DNA of 64,000 bases from Candidatus Thiosymbion ectosymbiont of Catanema sp. Cochon2018 (GTDB taxonomy: Bacteria > Pseudomonadota > Gammaproteobacteria > Chromatiales > Chromatiaceae): NCBI GenBank assembly GCA_011392765.1, contig WYCW01000003.1, positions 602,465-666,464 of the forward strand, read 5' to 3'. Shown here piece after piece: positions 9,533 to 18,334 of this stretch. Position 1 is the first letter of the stretch. Each line of letters begins with the position of its first letter. The position numbers and the translations under genes are program-made. Under the pieces are notes generated by a model. It did no database searches and had not been told where the DNA came from. It saw only the letters and a program-made list of their open reading frames with translations.

Positions 9533-9808
9533 ATGGCTATTATGGCTATCTTTGAAATTGAAGGCATGACCACGCAGAAGTACGACCAAACCTTTAAAGA
9601 TCTTGGAGCGAAAAATGCAACGAGCCCCGAGGGTCTGCTCTACCATGTGGCTTCTTCTACCGATACCGGGATGGTGGTGGTCGCCGTCTGGGAATCAAAG
9701 GAAAAGATGGACCAGTTTCGCGATGTCCTCACCCCGATAATCAGGGCAGCGGATATGACGCCGGACGGTCCTGAGATATACCCTGTTCACAACATCATAA
9801 AAGGGTAA
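9533..9808 (+). CDS. Small ABM/Dabb-like protein
   Basis: A 91-residue protein resembling antibiotic-biosynthesis-monooxygenase or stress-barrel folds: a ferredoxin-like pattern with VVAVWESKEKMDQFRDVLTP and an N-terminal MAIFEIEGMT strand. Such proteins are cofactor-free oxygenases or dimeric binding domains; the substrate is unknown. The start ATG at 9533 is chosen because AGGAG sits seven bases ahead. It opens the metabolic island but is convergent with the reductive-dehalogenase homologue, separated by a repeat element. Confidence 0.65.
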   Translation: MAIMAIFEIEGMTTQKYDQTFKDLGAKNATSPEGLLYHVASSTDTGMVVVAVWESKEKMDQFRDVLTPIIRAADMTPDGPEIYPVHNIIKG

Positions 9809-9846
9809 ACGGACCGATGATCTGGTGCAGGGCGGCCTAAGCAGTA

Positions 9847-9936
9847 GCCGTTCAGCCCCCATCTTGTCATTCCGGTAAGTGTTGCCGGAACCCGGATGCC
9901 AGGGATGGCAAAACAGAGAGGGGGCGGAGCGGTTAC
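9847..9936. repeat. CCGTTCAGCCCC-type palindromic element
   Basis: Ends GCCGTTCAGCCCCC and GGGGCGGAGCGGTTA, with core GTCATTCCGGTAAGTGTTGC. It fills the gap between two convergent genes and reaches the last bases of the reductive-dehalogenase homologue, so it may act as a bidirectional hairpin barrier (inference). Confidence 0.7.
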
Positions 9937-11102
9937 TATCTATCATCTTGCCAGAATGTCTCCGGTTTCTTTTTCTTCCCGTATCCGAATCGATCATCAG
10001 CCCACAGAAACAGCCGATTCAACCAGGGCTGATTGGCAACGCCCCATCGTACCCAATCGTGCACCATCCCGTTCGGCTTGTTGAAAGGGCAAGTCCTGAT
10101 GCAGTTGGAGCAGCTGACACCCTTGACTGCCCAGAAAGCCAGACACTTTTCAGCATTGATATGCCATGTCGATACCCCTTCGCGATTGGAGATGTTGAGG
10201 GGTTTTTCATCGGGTTCGCCGTAGGGGATGCTTTGGCCGGGACAATTCTTGGCACATTTGTTACATAGCTTGCAAAAGTCCCACACACCAAATTCGATCG
10301 GTTTGTCCGGGGTTAAGGGCATGTCCGTCAGCACCTTGGCCAAACGTACCCGAGGGCCGAACCGGGGCGTTATCAGCAAACCATTGCGCGCCATTTCACC
10401 CAGTCCGGCGTCGATGGCGATAGGAATGCTACAAGCGGTATCGTTGCCGCAAGGGATGGCCCGGTACCCCAGGCCGCGAATGTATTGGGCCAGGAGACCT
10501 GCCGTGAACGCCATGCGGGAATAACCGACGCCGCTGGCGACCCCAGCTGAATAGGTTGGAGAGTAGCGGATGGTCTCGTAATCCATCTCGATGGCAATGG
10601 CGATGACATATTGGATTTCATCGGGCACATTGCGTTTGACGGGACGACAGCCCTTGGGCGTTACCGCGTGAAACGCAGAATAGAGCCACCGGCGATCCAG
10701 TTTGCAAACTCCCACCAGAGATGCACCAAAAAGGGTGGCAGCTCTTTTTACCCCACGGGCATTGGCGTCGGGATCGTCTTCGGCCAGATCGAGCGGTACC
10801 TCGGCATCACCCTCATGCGGCTCCTGATCCCAGGCATATAGCCCCATTCCGCCAGTTCCGCCCGTCCCCTGGGCGGATTCCCGCGCCAGATGCCACGAGG
10901 CGCTCTTTAGAGATAGGTCAGGTAACCGATAGCCGGGTTGATTCCTAGGTATTGGTGGCGAAAGGAAAAACTTTTTCCCGATATGCAGCATCTTCGGGTC
11001 CCACATACAACGCCTGAACATTTCGTTTTTTTGATCGAACGGTGTGATCTCGCCAACCACATACCGGTCGGCGCCCCGTTCGACAAACCTATAACTACGC
11101 AT
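9936..11102 (-). CDS. Reductive dehalogenase (RdhA) homologue, cytoplasmic type
   Basis: A 388-residue corrinoid/iron-sulfur protein homologue. It carries the family core (GLGYRAIPCGNDTACSIPIA, GEMARNGLLITPRFGPRVR) and two ferredoxin-type 4Fe-4S motifs: C277-x2-C280-x2-C283-x3-C287-P, and C320-x10-C331-x2-C334-x3-C338-P, the second with the long spacer typical of RdhA. QueG shares the fold, but the CGNDTA and LLITPxFGPRVR blocks are RdhA-like. No twin-arginine signal is present and no membrane anchor (RdhB) is nearby, which fits soluble, non-respiratory homologues. It lacks the C-terminal reductase domain of self-sufficient enzymes, so it would need an outside electron donor. RBS GAGGAG precedes the ATG. 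The neighbour upstream is a sulfatase. Confidence 0.85.
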   Translation of the reverse strand: MRSYRFVERGADRYVVGEITPFDQKNEMFRRCMWDPKMLHIGKKFFLSPPIPRNQPGYRLPDLSLKSASWHLARESAQGTGGTGGMGLYAWDQEPHEGDAEVPLDLAEDDPDANARGVKRAATLFGASLVGVCKLDRRWLYSAFHAVTPKGCRPVKRNVPDEIQYVIAIAIEMDYETIRYSPTYSAGVASGVGYSRMAFTAGLLAQYIRGLGYRAIPCGNDTACSIPIAIDAGLGEMARNGLLITPRFGPRVRLAKVLTDMPLTPDKPIEFGVWDFCKLCNKCAKNCPGQSIPYGEPDEKPLNISNREGVSTWHINAEKCLAFWAVKGVSCSNCIRTCPFNKPNGMVHDWVRWGVANQPWLNRLFLWADDRFGYGKKKKPETFWQDDR

Positions 11103-11177
11103 TTTGGTTTGCTCCTCGGCATTTCAAAAAAATCGCCATGTAGATACAAATTGAGCTATGCGCTACGCCTAAATTTT

Positions 11178-12800
11178 TTATATGCACCAAAGCCCGCCAT
11201 TTTCACGCCGAGGCAACATCTCGCCTTTATCTTCCCCAATCTCACTCTCGATAAGACGGGTCAGCCTGTCATTCATCGCGATAATCAGCTCCTCATTGGC
11301 AATCGGATCGGCGCCTGGATTGAGGGTTTCCCGAATATCCTGGTGGAGATCGTAGAGCTCCAAGTCGTTATAGGCGAGCAATGCCTCCATGGTCCGGGGC
11401 GTATTGTGCTCGCGGGGGGCAAAATAGCGGGCGAACTTATAATGACCATCGAACACCATTCTGATCGCACCGCGCCGATTGATATTCGGCTCAACAAGCG
11501 GTGTACCCCTTTGCCTATTCAGTAGACGTGAGCGGATAAAACCAGTATCCAGGAAAAGCAGCATATTAAAGGTGAATAACAGGGCATCGCGCAGTTTTCC
11601 GGTTTCCGGATCGGCCAATAAGGGCGTAATATCCTGACCAGGCAACTCCTTGGCCACCCGAGCTTGGAGATCCGGCGTCATAGCGGTATTGGCCAGGATG
11701 GTAGGCAGTAGATCGATATGACTGGTGAGGGCGCGACAACGCTGCCCGCCGGGATGGTCGGGATGGGCCATGATCATGGGCACATGGATGGCCTCTTCAT
11801 AGATGACAGGTCCCTTGCCTTTCAGCCCATGGGCCCCTGCCAGCTCGCCATGATCGGAGGTAAACAGGATGATGGTCTTACGGGTAAGCCCCAGCGCCTC
11901 CAGCTCCTGTATCAGATATCCGAGCTGTCGATCCAGCAGGCGGGTGGAATTTAAGTAGAAACTGTTGTAACGCCACCAGTCGGTCAGCTGATAATCTATG
12001 GGACCGATAAATAGATTATTGGCCTCATAAAACGCCTGATGGGCAGGCGGGCGGGCGCTCGTCGCCAGGGGCTGTTGCCAACTATTCGGCTCTATACGCC
12101 ACTGTGGTCGATACAGATCATGATCGGGTTCGCCATGGGGCATCATTAAGCGGTTGCCTTCATCTTTTACCTGACCCGTGTGGCCAAAAAACATGATGTC
12201 ATGGGGGTTGACGAAGTTGACGGCCAGGAACCAGGGCCTGCCGGCATTATTCAATTCTTGCCCCTGACAACGCAACCAGCCGATGGCACTTGCAGCGATA
12301 CTGCCATCATGATAATACCCGCTCAAAGGCAGACCGGCGCTGGATACCTCTCCGTCATAGTCGTCGAAGCCATAGCGGTCCTTCATTTCCTTACGGGCAT
12401 CAAAGTCTTTTGCAGGCGGGCGCCCCGTCTGATGGTATGGGGCTTCCATCTCATAATCCAGATGCCATTTCCCTTTATAGGCCGCATAATAATCGACTTC
12501 ACTCAACCAATGACCCAGTGTTTTATGTTGCGCCGATAATCGACTAGGCGCCGCCGGTAGCTTGGTGTTATCGAACATACCATGGACAGGCATATGCAAG
12601 CCGGTGTACATGGAAGCACGAGAGGACGTACAGATACTAGTGCAGATGTAGTGGTTTTCAAAGGAAGTACCCAGAGTCTTCAGGCACTCCATATTCGGCA
12701 GCGTAAAGCCCTCGGGCCATTCGTCGTCACGGAAATAACGCAGCTGATCACAGGTGATCAACAGGATATTATAAAGGGACTTCTTTTCGATGGAGGACAT
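11178..12800 (-). CDS. Sulfatase (alkaline phosphatase superfamily)
   Basis: Predicted sulfate-ester hydrolase. From the chosen start (MSSIEKK) it has 540 residues. The metal Asp lies in ITCDQLR (about 18). The activation motif is Cys57-T-S-S-Arg61 followed by ASMYTG; this Cys would be made into formylglycine, and Ser replaces the more common Pro, an allowed variant. KGKWH and TSDHGELAGAHG supply further active-site residues. ATG 12800 is preferred over the upstream GTG/ATG because AGGAAG precedes it by seven bases. There is no signal peptide, so it probably works in the cytoplasm. It sits 75 bases from the RdhA homologue in the same direction and close to two sulfotransferase genes, which suggests reversible sulfation of a pathway compound. 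Confidence 0.9.
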   Translation of the reverse strand: MSSIEKKSLYNILLITCDQLRYFRDDEWPEGFTLPNMECLKTLGTSFENHYICTSICTSSRASMYTGLHMPVHGMFDNTKLPAAPSRLSAQHKTLGHWLSEVDYYAAYKGKWHLDYEMEAPYHQTGRPPAKDFDARKEMKDRYGFDDYDGEVSSAGLPLSGYYHDGSIAASAIGWLRCQGQELNNAGRPWFLAVNFVNPHDIMFFGHTGQVKDEGNRLMMPHGEPDHDLYRPQWRIEPNSWQQPLATSARPPAHQAFYEANNLFIGPIDYQLTDWWRYNSFYLNSTRLLDRQLGYLIQELEALGLTRKTIILFTSDHGELAGAHGLKGKGPVIYEEAIHVPMIMAHPDHPGGQRCRALTSHIDLLPTILANTAMTPDLQARVAKELPGQDITPLLADPETGKLRDALLFTFNMLLFLDTGFIRSRLLNRQRGTPLVEPNINRRGAIRMVFDGHYKFARYFAPREHNTPRTMEALLAYNDLELYDLHQDIRETLNPGADPIANEELIIAMNDRLTRLIESEIGEDKGEMLPRRENGGLWCI

Positions 12801-12956
12801 CACGCATCTTCCTATGCCGACCCACGGCAAGTGGCAATCAACTTGTAGTTATGGGGAGTCGGAAATGAGCCCGGATGTTGCCCTGACTTGTGTGGCGTGG
12901 AGGGCGCCATCTCGAACCGACGCATTTGTTTCGTCATGGTATCCATGAACCACGGT

Positions 12957-14015
12957 TTAGCTTGGATTACTCTTCATGAACCTCTCCACATAGGGGAAAT
13001 CGGAACCTAGGCGATCCAGTTCGAACAGCATGAAACGGTCGATCCAGTCTTGTTGCTCGGGACCGAGCAACTCATCCGAGTTACCGGTTTTACCTTCCCG
13101 TACCATGATTGCGCGGCCTCCTTTGGGTAAAAAAGGGATAATAGGCGGACCGAATTGATCCTCGTGGGCTTTCATGTATGCATAAGAACAACGTTCCCGT
13201 ATTTTCTCAAATTGCATTTCGGTCAATTTTACCTTCATCACATCGGCAATCCTTTGAATCGATCCACGCGGGTCCTGGATAATTTCCGAGAAGAATATTA
13301 CCAGCACATTCGGTCGATCCCGCCAGGCCCAAAAACCGGCCGTATGCACAGCCCAGGAACCTGCAGGGAATTTCGAGGATAAAAATACCTCTAACCATTC
13401 TTCAACTGAGAAATAACCCCTCAACCCGAAAATTACGGGTAAAAAATGGAAGCTGGAGACAAAGACCTCTTTAGGATCACGAACGACCGTGATATAGGTT
13501 GCCTCTTTATTGTAAGGAATATAATCGGTTTTGGCGTGGGATTTTATAACCCGAAGCTTGGTAGGTGAGGTCTGGTATTGGTTATCATCCAGCAGCGGAA
13601 TGATTCCGCTGTGGATAGATTCCGGCCACGGCACTACTGAATAGATATGGTCGAATTCCGCTTCCCCGAGCCAAGTGATTTGCTGAATGGTTTGAAGTAG
13701 CCAGTTGCCCCCTGATTTTGGATAAGTCGTGGCGAAAACATCGTGAGCAATTGGTTCATATCCTTCAAACGCCTTAGCGTTTATTTCATCAGAAAAGAAG
13801 CGTGGGAGTATGATGGATTTATAAAATTGTTTGGCCAGCCCGATTTTCCTGAGTCCGAAAAGAAGCATAAATAATGGCGTAAGGCGGCTGAAGAAAGGCG
13901 GGTTTCGGAATTCAGACATCATTAACTCGCTTACGATTTGTAACGAATAAGGGGTTGAGCCTATCTCAAGTCCCGTAAGACTTAAGCAAGGAGGCATTTT
14001 TTCAACGGTGGACAT
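12957..14015 (-). CDS. Sulfotransferase 1 (PAPS-dependent)
   Basis: Cytosolic-type sulfotransferase of about 350 residues. The 5'-phosphosulfate loop is TTYPKSGGNWLLQ and the 3'-phosphate motif is VVRDPKEVFVSSFHF; the C-terminal GKTGNSDELLGPEQ matches the (R/K)xGxxGDW-like cofactor loop. It transfers sulfate from PAPS to a hydroxyl or amine of a small molecule. A hydrophobic stretch (RLTPLFMLLFGLR) after the N-terminus may bind membrane or a lipid acceptor. The start is uncertain: ATG 14015 has a weak RBS, and MMSEF about 30 codons in is an alternative. A palindromic repeat lies directly upstream. Confidence 0.85.
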   Translation of the reverse strand: MSTVEKMPPCLSLTGLEIGSTPYSLQIVSELMMSEFRNPPFFSRLTPLFMLLFGLRKIGLAKQFYKSIILPRFFSDEINAKAFEGYEPIAHDVFATTYPKSGGNWLLQTIQQITWLGEAEFDHIYSVVPWPESIHSGIIPLLDDNQYQTSPTKLRVIKSHAKTDYIPYNKEATYITVVRDPKEVFVSSFHFLPVIFGLRGYFSVEEWLEVFLSSKFPAGSWAVHTAGFWAWRDRPNVLVIFFSEIIQDPRGSIQRIADVMKVKLTEMQFEKIRERCSYAYMKAHEDQFGPPIIPFLPKGGRAIMVREGKTGNSDELLGPEQQDWIDRFMLFELDRLGSDFPYVERFMKSNPS

Positions 14016-14024
14016 CACAAACGA

Positions 14025-14112
14025 TAACCGTTCAGCCCCACTGTTTTGCCATCTCTGGTACCTGGATTCCGGCAACACTTACCGAAATGACGGAGTGGGG
14101 GTTGAACGGTTG
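14025..14112. repeat. CCGTTCAGCCCC-type palindromic element
   Basis: Ends TAACCGTTCAGCCCCA and GGGGGTTGAACGGTTG. The core contains ATTCCGGCAACACTTACCG, the reverse of the 9847-9936 core, so this copy is inverted relative to that one. It lies between the sulfotransferase and P450 genes. Confidence 0.7.
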
Positions 14113-14124
14113 CCACAAACGTTT

Positions 14125-15552
14125 CTATGCCTCCCCACGGCGAGTAACAATCAATTCGTAGTTATGGGGAACCAGAAATATGCCGGCATGTTTTTCCAAT
14201 CTGCGCGGCGTGGAAGGCGCCATCTCGAACCGACAGTGAAAGACCAGGGTGGCAAATAAGGTTAGCATGCTCATATGCGCCCAATTATTGGCCAGGCATT
14301 TGTGTCGACCAATCCCGAAGGGAAGGAATTTGTTCAGCCGATTGCCATCGATCTTGCCATCATTATCGAGAAAGCGTCTGGGATCGAAGGATTCCGGCTC
14401 AGGCCAGTGGCGTTCATCACGGGTGGTGCTGTAATAATTGACGAAGATGACGGTGTCCTTGTCTAGCATACGCCCAGCGGCCATGACTGCTTCCTTGGTC
14501 TCGTAGCTGAAGGCGGAGAATGCAGTCAGGGAGCAATGCCGCAGGATCTCCCACATGCAGGCTTCGGTTAAAGGCGTCCGACGGCGGTGGGAAAAGCCGG
14601 GTTGTTCACCCTTTGCCATAGCCCTGTCGAGCTCTTCCTGAATGGCGGTCTGAATCTCCGGATAGGTGGCCATATAGTGCAGGGCGTGAATGATAAAGGT
14701 AGTAGTCGTGCCCTTGCTGGCGCCGAACAACTGGAACAGGGAACCGGTCAGAATCTCTTCCTCGGCGAGTTGTGCGTCCTTTGGTGGTCTCTGTTTGTAA
14801 TCATGATCGGCTTTGAGCAGGCCATCGGTCATATCCCGCAACCGGTCCGGATCGAATGAACATTGATGTTCGGCGATCTGTTTTTTGGCTTCATCGACAA
14901 GCGGTTCACGGAACTTCAGGAAGGTTTTGAGTTTCCCGGGAAAGGTATGATTCCAAGCGGGCGGCGCCAGCTCTTCCTGGAAGGTCCTCAATCGCCCGCC
15001 CATAGTGTTCCGCATGAACATCAGGGTATTCATCTCCAATGCCTTTTCGATGGCCGCCTCGCGCGTCAATGGCGAGCCGAAATTGATGGCATGGACATAG
15101 GACATTATCCCGGCGCCCACCGGTAAATCCGGGTCGATGGGCCGGCCGGTCGCAATCTCGTCGATGATGAGATCGGCACCCTGACGCATATGGGCCTCGA
15201 CCTCCGGGATCCGGGATAGTACGAAATCGTGAATGACCTGGAGCATGATGCGCTTATGTTGCCTGTGCGCCTCGCCATCCTTTATCTCCACCGTCATGGT
15301 CGCCGGGCCTTTCTGCAGTGCTTTCAGGGAGATCGGACGCCTGAGCTTGTCTGCCTGATCCTTGAGTACCTCGGTGATGGTCTCCAACCCATTGATGACC
15401 ACCAGTTTTCTTTTACTGGCCAGGGGTACCACCGGTCCGTGTTCCCTGGCCAGCTCGGCAAACAGGACATGCGGCTCGGGATGCGTCAACCAGTCGGCAT
15501 TGCCGGGGTATGTCCTGTCTTCGGTATGGGGTGTCGATTCTTGTGAGGTCAT
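14125..15552 (-). CDS. Cytochrome P450
   Basis: Heme monooxygenase of 475 residues. Oxygen-binding I-helix GASKGTTTT at 277-285, ExxR as E335-ILR, and the heme loop PFGIGRHKC with ligand Cys419. The N-terminus is hydrophilic (MTSQESTPHTEDRT), so it is soluble and would need ferredoxin and ferredoxin reductase, neither of which is encoded nearby. The subfamily and substrate cannot be told. It sits between two sulfotransferase genes, so hydroxylation followed by sulfation is a natural reading (inference). Confidence 0.95.
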   Translation of the reverse strand: MTSQESTPHTEDRTYPGNADWLTHPEPHVLFAELAREHGPVVPLASKRKLVVINGLETITEVLKDQADKLRRPISLKALQKGPATMTVEIKDGEAHRQHKRIMLQVIHDFVLSRIPEVEAHMRQGADLIIDEIATGRPIDPDLPVGAGIMSYVHAINFGSPLTREAAIEKALEMNTLMFMRNTMGGRLRTFQEELAPPAWNHTFPGKLKTFLKFREPLVDEAKKQIAEHQCSFDPDRLRDMTDGLLKADHDYKQRPPKDAQLAEEEILTGSLFQLFGASKGTTTTFIIHALHYMATYPEIQTAIQEELDRAMAKGEQPGFSHRRRTPLTEACMWEILRHCSLTAFSAFSYETKEAVMAAGRMLDKDTVIFVNYYSTTRDERHWPEPESFDPRRFLDNDGKIDGNRLNKFLPFGIGRHKCLANNWAHMSMLTLFATLVFHCRFEMAPSTPRRLEKHAGIFLVPHNYELIVTRRGEA

Positions 15553-15699
15553 TGTGCTTTATTCCATATGGATTTTTAGCTTACAGTGATCCCTTGCCAT
15601 CTCGATCGAAGGGAGAGATCTTCAAGTCAAAATGGGGGTACGGCGGTTGGACTTCCCACTTCGGTCAAAATGACAGCCCTTTTTGACTGCTTTTCACTC

Positions 15700-16617
15700 T
15701 CACAAAATCTCCCCGCCGTTTTCCAGCCATTCGGTACAATCCGGCGAGAGGGTACGGGCAACCGCTTGCCGGTACATCTCCAGATCCTGTTCGTTCAGCA
15801 CATCCCGCCAGCGGCCGTTGGTGCCCTTATAGAAAAAGCTCGCCGGGCCACTTTTGAGTACGTTGGGCGGGATGGCGTTGGTTTTATCCGTATTGCGTTT
15901 CATGTAGTCGAAGGTGGAGATCTCCGCCAGATATCGGGTCCGCTTCGGGGAGAGGTCGATAGACAGGTGTGCCGCGATGCGCCCTATGGTCCCCTCCAGG
16001 TCCTTCAGCATGTCGTTGAAATGGATAAACAGAATGTTGTCCAGGTGGCGGAATTCCCACCAGGTCTTTATGAAATACAGGTGCGACCAGAAGGGATAGC
16101 CGTCCCGTTCCCACTCGAACCATCCCTTAGCCACCCAGTTCGACCAAAATTGCCGGAAGTCGTCGGGACAGCGCGGCAGTTCCACCCCAGATGCATTGAA
16201 CAGCATCTCGTACATGTCATCGGTAAAATCGCTATAGAAAGCCCACAGGGACATGGCCACATCCCGCCCGTCGCGACCAATGACGATGTAACGCGCCCGC
16301 GGCAAGTAGGGTAGGCCATCCAGCGGTAGGTGAGTCTTTATCATCCGACAATGTTCCATGCCCTCCAGGGCATCTATGGTCGGGTCCAGCGGTAATAAGG
16401 TCATTTCCAACCATGGTGAAATTTCCTTTATCGATGCCGGTGGCCCTGCTGGGAACAAGAGGTTCAACACAATCCACTGGGCCCAGGTCGTACCGGATTT
16501 GATGGGAGTGGCGATGATAATATCCCCTTGTCGTGGATTGAATCGATCCCAGCGAGTACTATCCAGGTGATGATTCCGATATATCCGGGTCACAGTGGGA
16601 AGTTTTATATTCTTCAT
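15700..16617 (-). CDS. Sulfotransferase 2 (PAPS-dependent)
   Basis: A 305-residue sulfotransferase close to aryl/alcohol sulfotransferases. The 5'-phosphosulfate loop TPIKSGTTWAQWIVLNL is near residue 35; the 3'-phosphate motif is VIGRDGRDVAMSLWAF; the helper motif HFNDMLKDLEGTIGRIAAHL follows. The C-terminal FYKGTNGRWRDVL is the cofactor-binding RKGxxGDWK loop. It differs strongly from sulfotransferase 1, so the two probably act on different sites or compounds. The start ATG (MKNIKLPTVTRI) lies after a weak purine stretch. The 147-base gap to the P450 carries part of a dispersed repeat (GAAGGGAGAGATCTT). Confidence 0.92.
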   Translation of the reverse strand: MKNIKLPTVTRIYRNHHLDSTRWDRFNPRQGDIIIATPIKSGTTWAQWIVLNLLFPAGPPASIKEISPWLEMTLLPLDPTIDALEGMEHCRMIKTHLPLDGLPYLPRARYIVIGRDGRDVAMSLWAFYSDFTDDMYEMLFNASGVELPRCPDDFRQFWSNWVAKGWFEWERDGYPFWSHLYFIKTWWEFRHLDNILFIHFNDMLKDLEGTIGRIAAHLSIDLSPKRTRYLAEISTFDYMKRNTDKTNAIPPNVLKSGPASFFYKGTNGRWRDVLNEQDLEMYRQAVARTLSPDCTEWLENGGEIL

Positions 16618-16759
16618 TGTTCTTTTCCTGATTCGCAGGTTGCGAGGATAGTGCTTAATATGTAGTTATGAATCTCTCGTCGCCCCTTTTTCTTCCCTAC
16701 TGGAGAATTACACGACCACTACATGTTAAGCACCGCCGTCACGAGAAAAGCAGCTCTTT

Positions 16760-18334
16760 CTATACGGTCTTTGGTATTGGCCTCGGTTTGAGTACGGAAA
16801 CAGGGATTATCCTAGATAGCCAGAATGCCAGGAGTATCAAGGCTATCTGGGGGAGCGAATGGATAACGGGGAAGGATCTGATAAAATCGTAGGCTTCTTT
16901 GTGCCGGGAATGGTCTCCGTTCAAGCGATACTGGATGGCAAACTGGGGTCCCAGATAAATCTTGGTATAAAAGACCGGATCTGAAATAAACGCAGGGATA
17001 ACCGGGGTGCATTTGGCCAGTCCTGCCATATCGTCCATATACTGACAGTAATTCACCAGAGAGGAGACATGGGGGGTGATATGGAATTGCTTCTCCCAAT
17101 ACTGGCGGTCTTCTTTTGCCTGGCGGACCATATTCTCCGCGGACGGCAATGTTGCTTTTCCGCTGCACAGCAAGGCGAAGTAGCGACTCTGCATCTCCGC
17201 TATCACCGGCACCCCGCCCTGCAATGGCCGCGCAAAGCCTATGAAGGCGAGAGATCTGCCGATCTCGGGGAGGAACATTTGTTTGTACAGATTACGGGTG
17301 TTGTCGATTGCATTGTCGAGGAATGGGAAGGACAATTTGAATCCGGTGCAAAGGACCACATCGTCGATTTCTCGGGATTCCCCATCCTTGAAAAAGACCT
17401 GATTGCCCTTGAAACACGCGATACCGGCCATATTACAGCCGACCTTCCCATCCACGATGTATTCGAATATGCGTGCATTTTTGGTGAGGACCTGGGATGT
17501 GAACGATCCCGCTTCCCGCAACCACTTGCTATGGAGCTTGATATCCGGTCGCCGAGTTTTTACGACATGGCGTCGGACTCCCATAAGAAACCACCTATAC
17601 AGGCGATGGGAGAATACATTCATGGTCCTCGATGTGGTATAGCTTGTATCGATCGTAAAATAGGGATCTCTCTGGAAGGGTATATAACGTTGAGCTATCG
17701 CCTGGTATCTCCTGAGCGAAAGGGTGCATTCCCTGGCCACGGTGGATATTTCGGAGGTCACATCCGATGAAGTTTCTCCCATACCTATACAGAGTACGCG
17801 CCGGTCCTCGAATGGTTGCGGATTCTTGTACTCTATCGCGTGCATGACCCGCCCGGTAAATCCATCCAGGCCATCGATATTCGGGATGTTGGGTTGCTGG
17901 AAGTGCCCCGAACACACAGCAACCGCATCGAAGACCTGTTCGGATGTTTCCCCTTCGCTGACCACGGTGACGAGCCACCCATCCCCTTTTCTTGTAACCG
18001 CGATGACTTGGGTATCGAAGGCGATCGATTCCATCAAGCCATAATGCTCGGCATAGCGATGCAGATAGTCTTCATATTCCCGTCCGGTCCAGAACTTCAG
18101 CCGTTCGGAAAAGGGCATGAAGTCGGAATAGGCCATGAAATAGTTGGATATGGTCAACAGCAAAGAATCGTAGCTGTTACCCTTTCTGAAGACGCCGCCG
18201 ATGTCGTTATCCTTTTCGAAACACTGAACGCTATGGCCCTCCGCAAGCAATTGCCTGATTGCCGTGAGGCCAGCCGGGCCTGCACCAATGACACAGACAT
18301 TCACTTTATTGTCCTCTTTATTCCCTGAAGCCAA
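16760..18334 (-). CDS. Flavin-containing monooxygenase-like protein
   Basis: A 524-residue FAD/NADPH enzyme. FAD-binding GAGPAG lies at 17-22, a FMO-type signature FTGRVMHAIEYKN near 170-185 (FxGxxxHxxxY), and a second Rossmann motif GMGETSSD near 200. This pattern marks class B N- or S-hydroxylating or Baeyer-Villiger flavoenzymes. The C-terminus has a hydrophobic segment (LPQIALILLAFWLSRIIPV) that could anchor it in the membrane. The start overlaps the 3' end of the O-methyltransferase gene by 17 bases, so the two are probably co-translated. Confidence 0.9.
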   Translation of the reverse strand: MASGNKEDNKVNVCVIGAGPAGLTAIRQLLAEGHSVQCFEKDNDIGGVFRKGNSYDSLLLTISNYFMAYSDFMPFSERLKFWTGREYEDYLHRYAEHYGLMESIAFDTQVIAVTRKGDGWLVTVVSEGETSEQVFDAVAVCSGHFQQPNIPNIDGLDGFTGRVMHAIEYKNPQPFEDRRVLCIGMGETSSDVTSEISTVARECTLSLRRYQAIAQRYIPFQRDPYFTIDTSYTTSRTMNVFSHRLYRWFLMGVRRHVVKTRRPDIKLHSKWLREAGSFTSQVLTKNARIFEYIVDGKVGCNMAGIACFKGNQVFFKDGESREIDDVVLCTGFKLSFPFLDNAIDNTRNLYKQMFLPEIGRSLAFIGFARPLQGGVPVIAEMQSRYFALLCSGKATLPSAENMVRQAKEDRQYWEKQFHITPHVSSLVNYCQYMDDMAGLAKCTPVIPAFISDPVFYTKIYLGPQFAIQYRLNGDHSRHKEAYDFIRSFPVIHSLPQIALILLAFWLSRIIPVSVLKPRPIPKTV

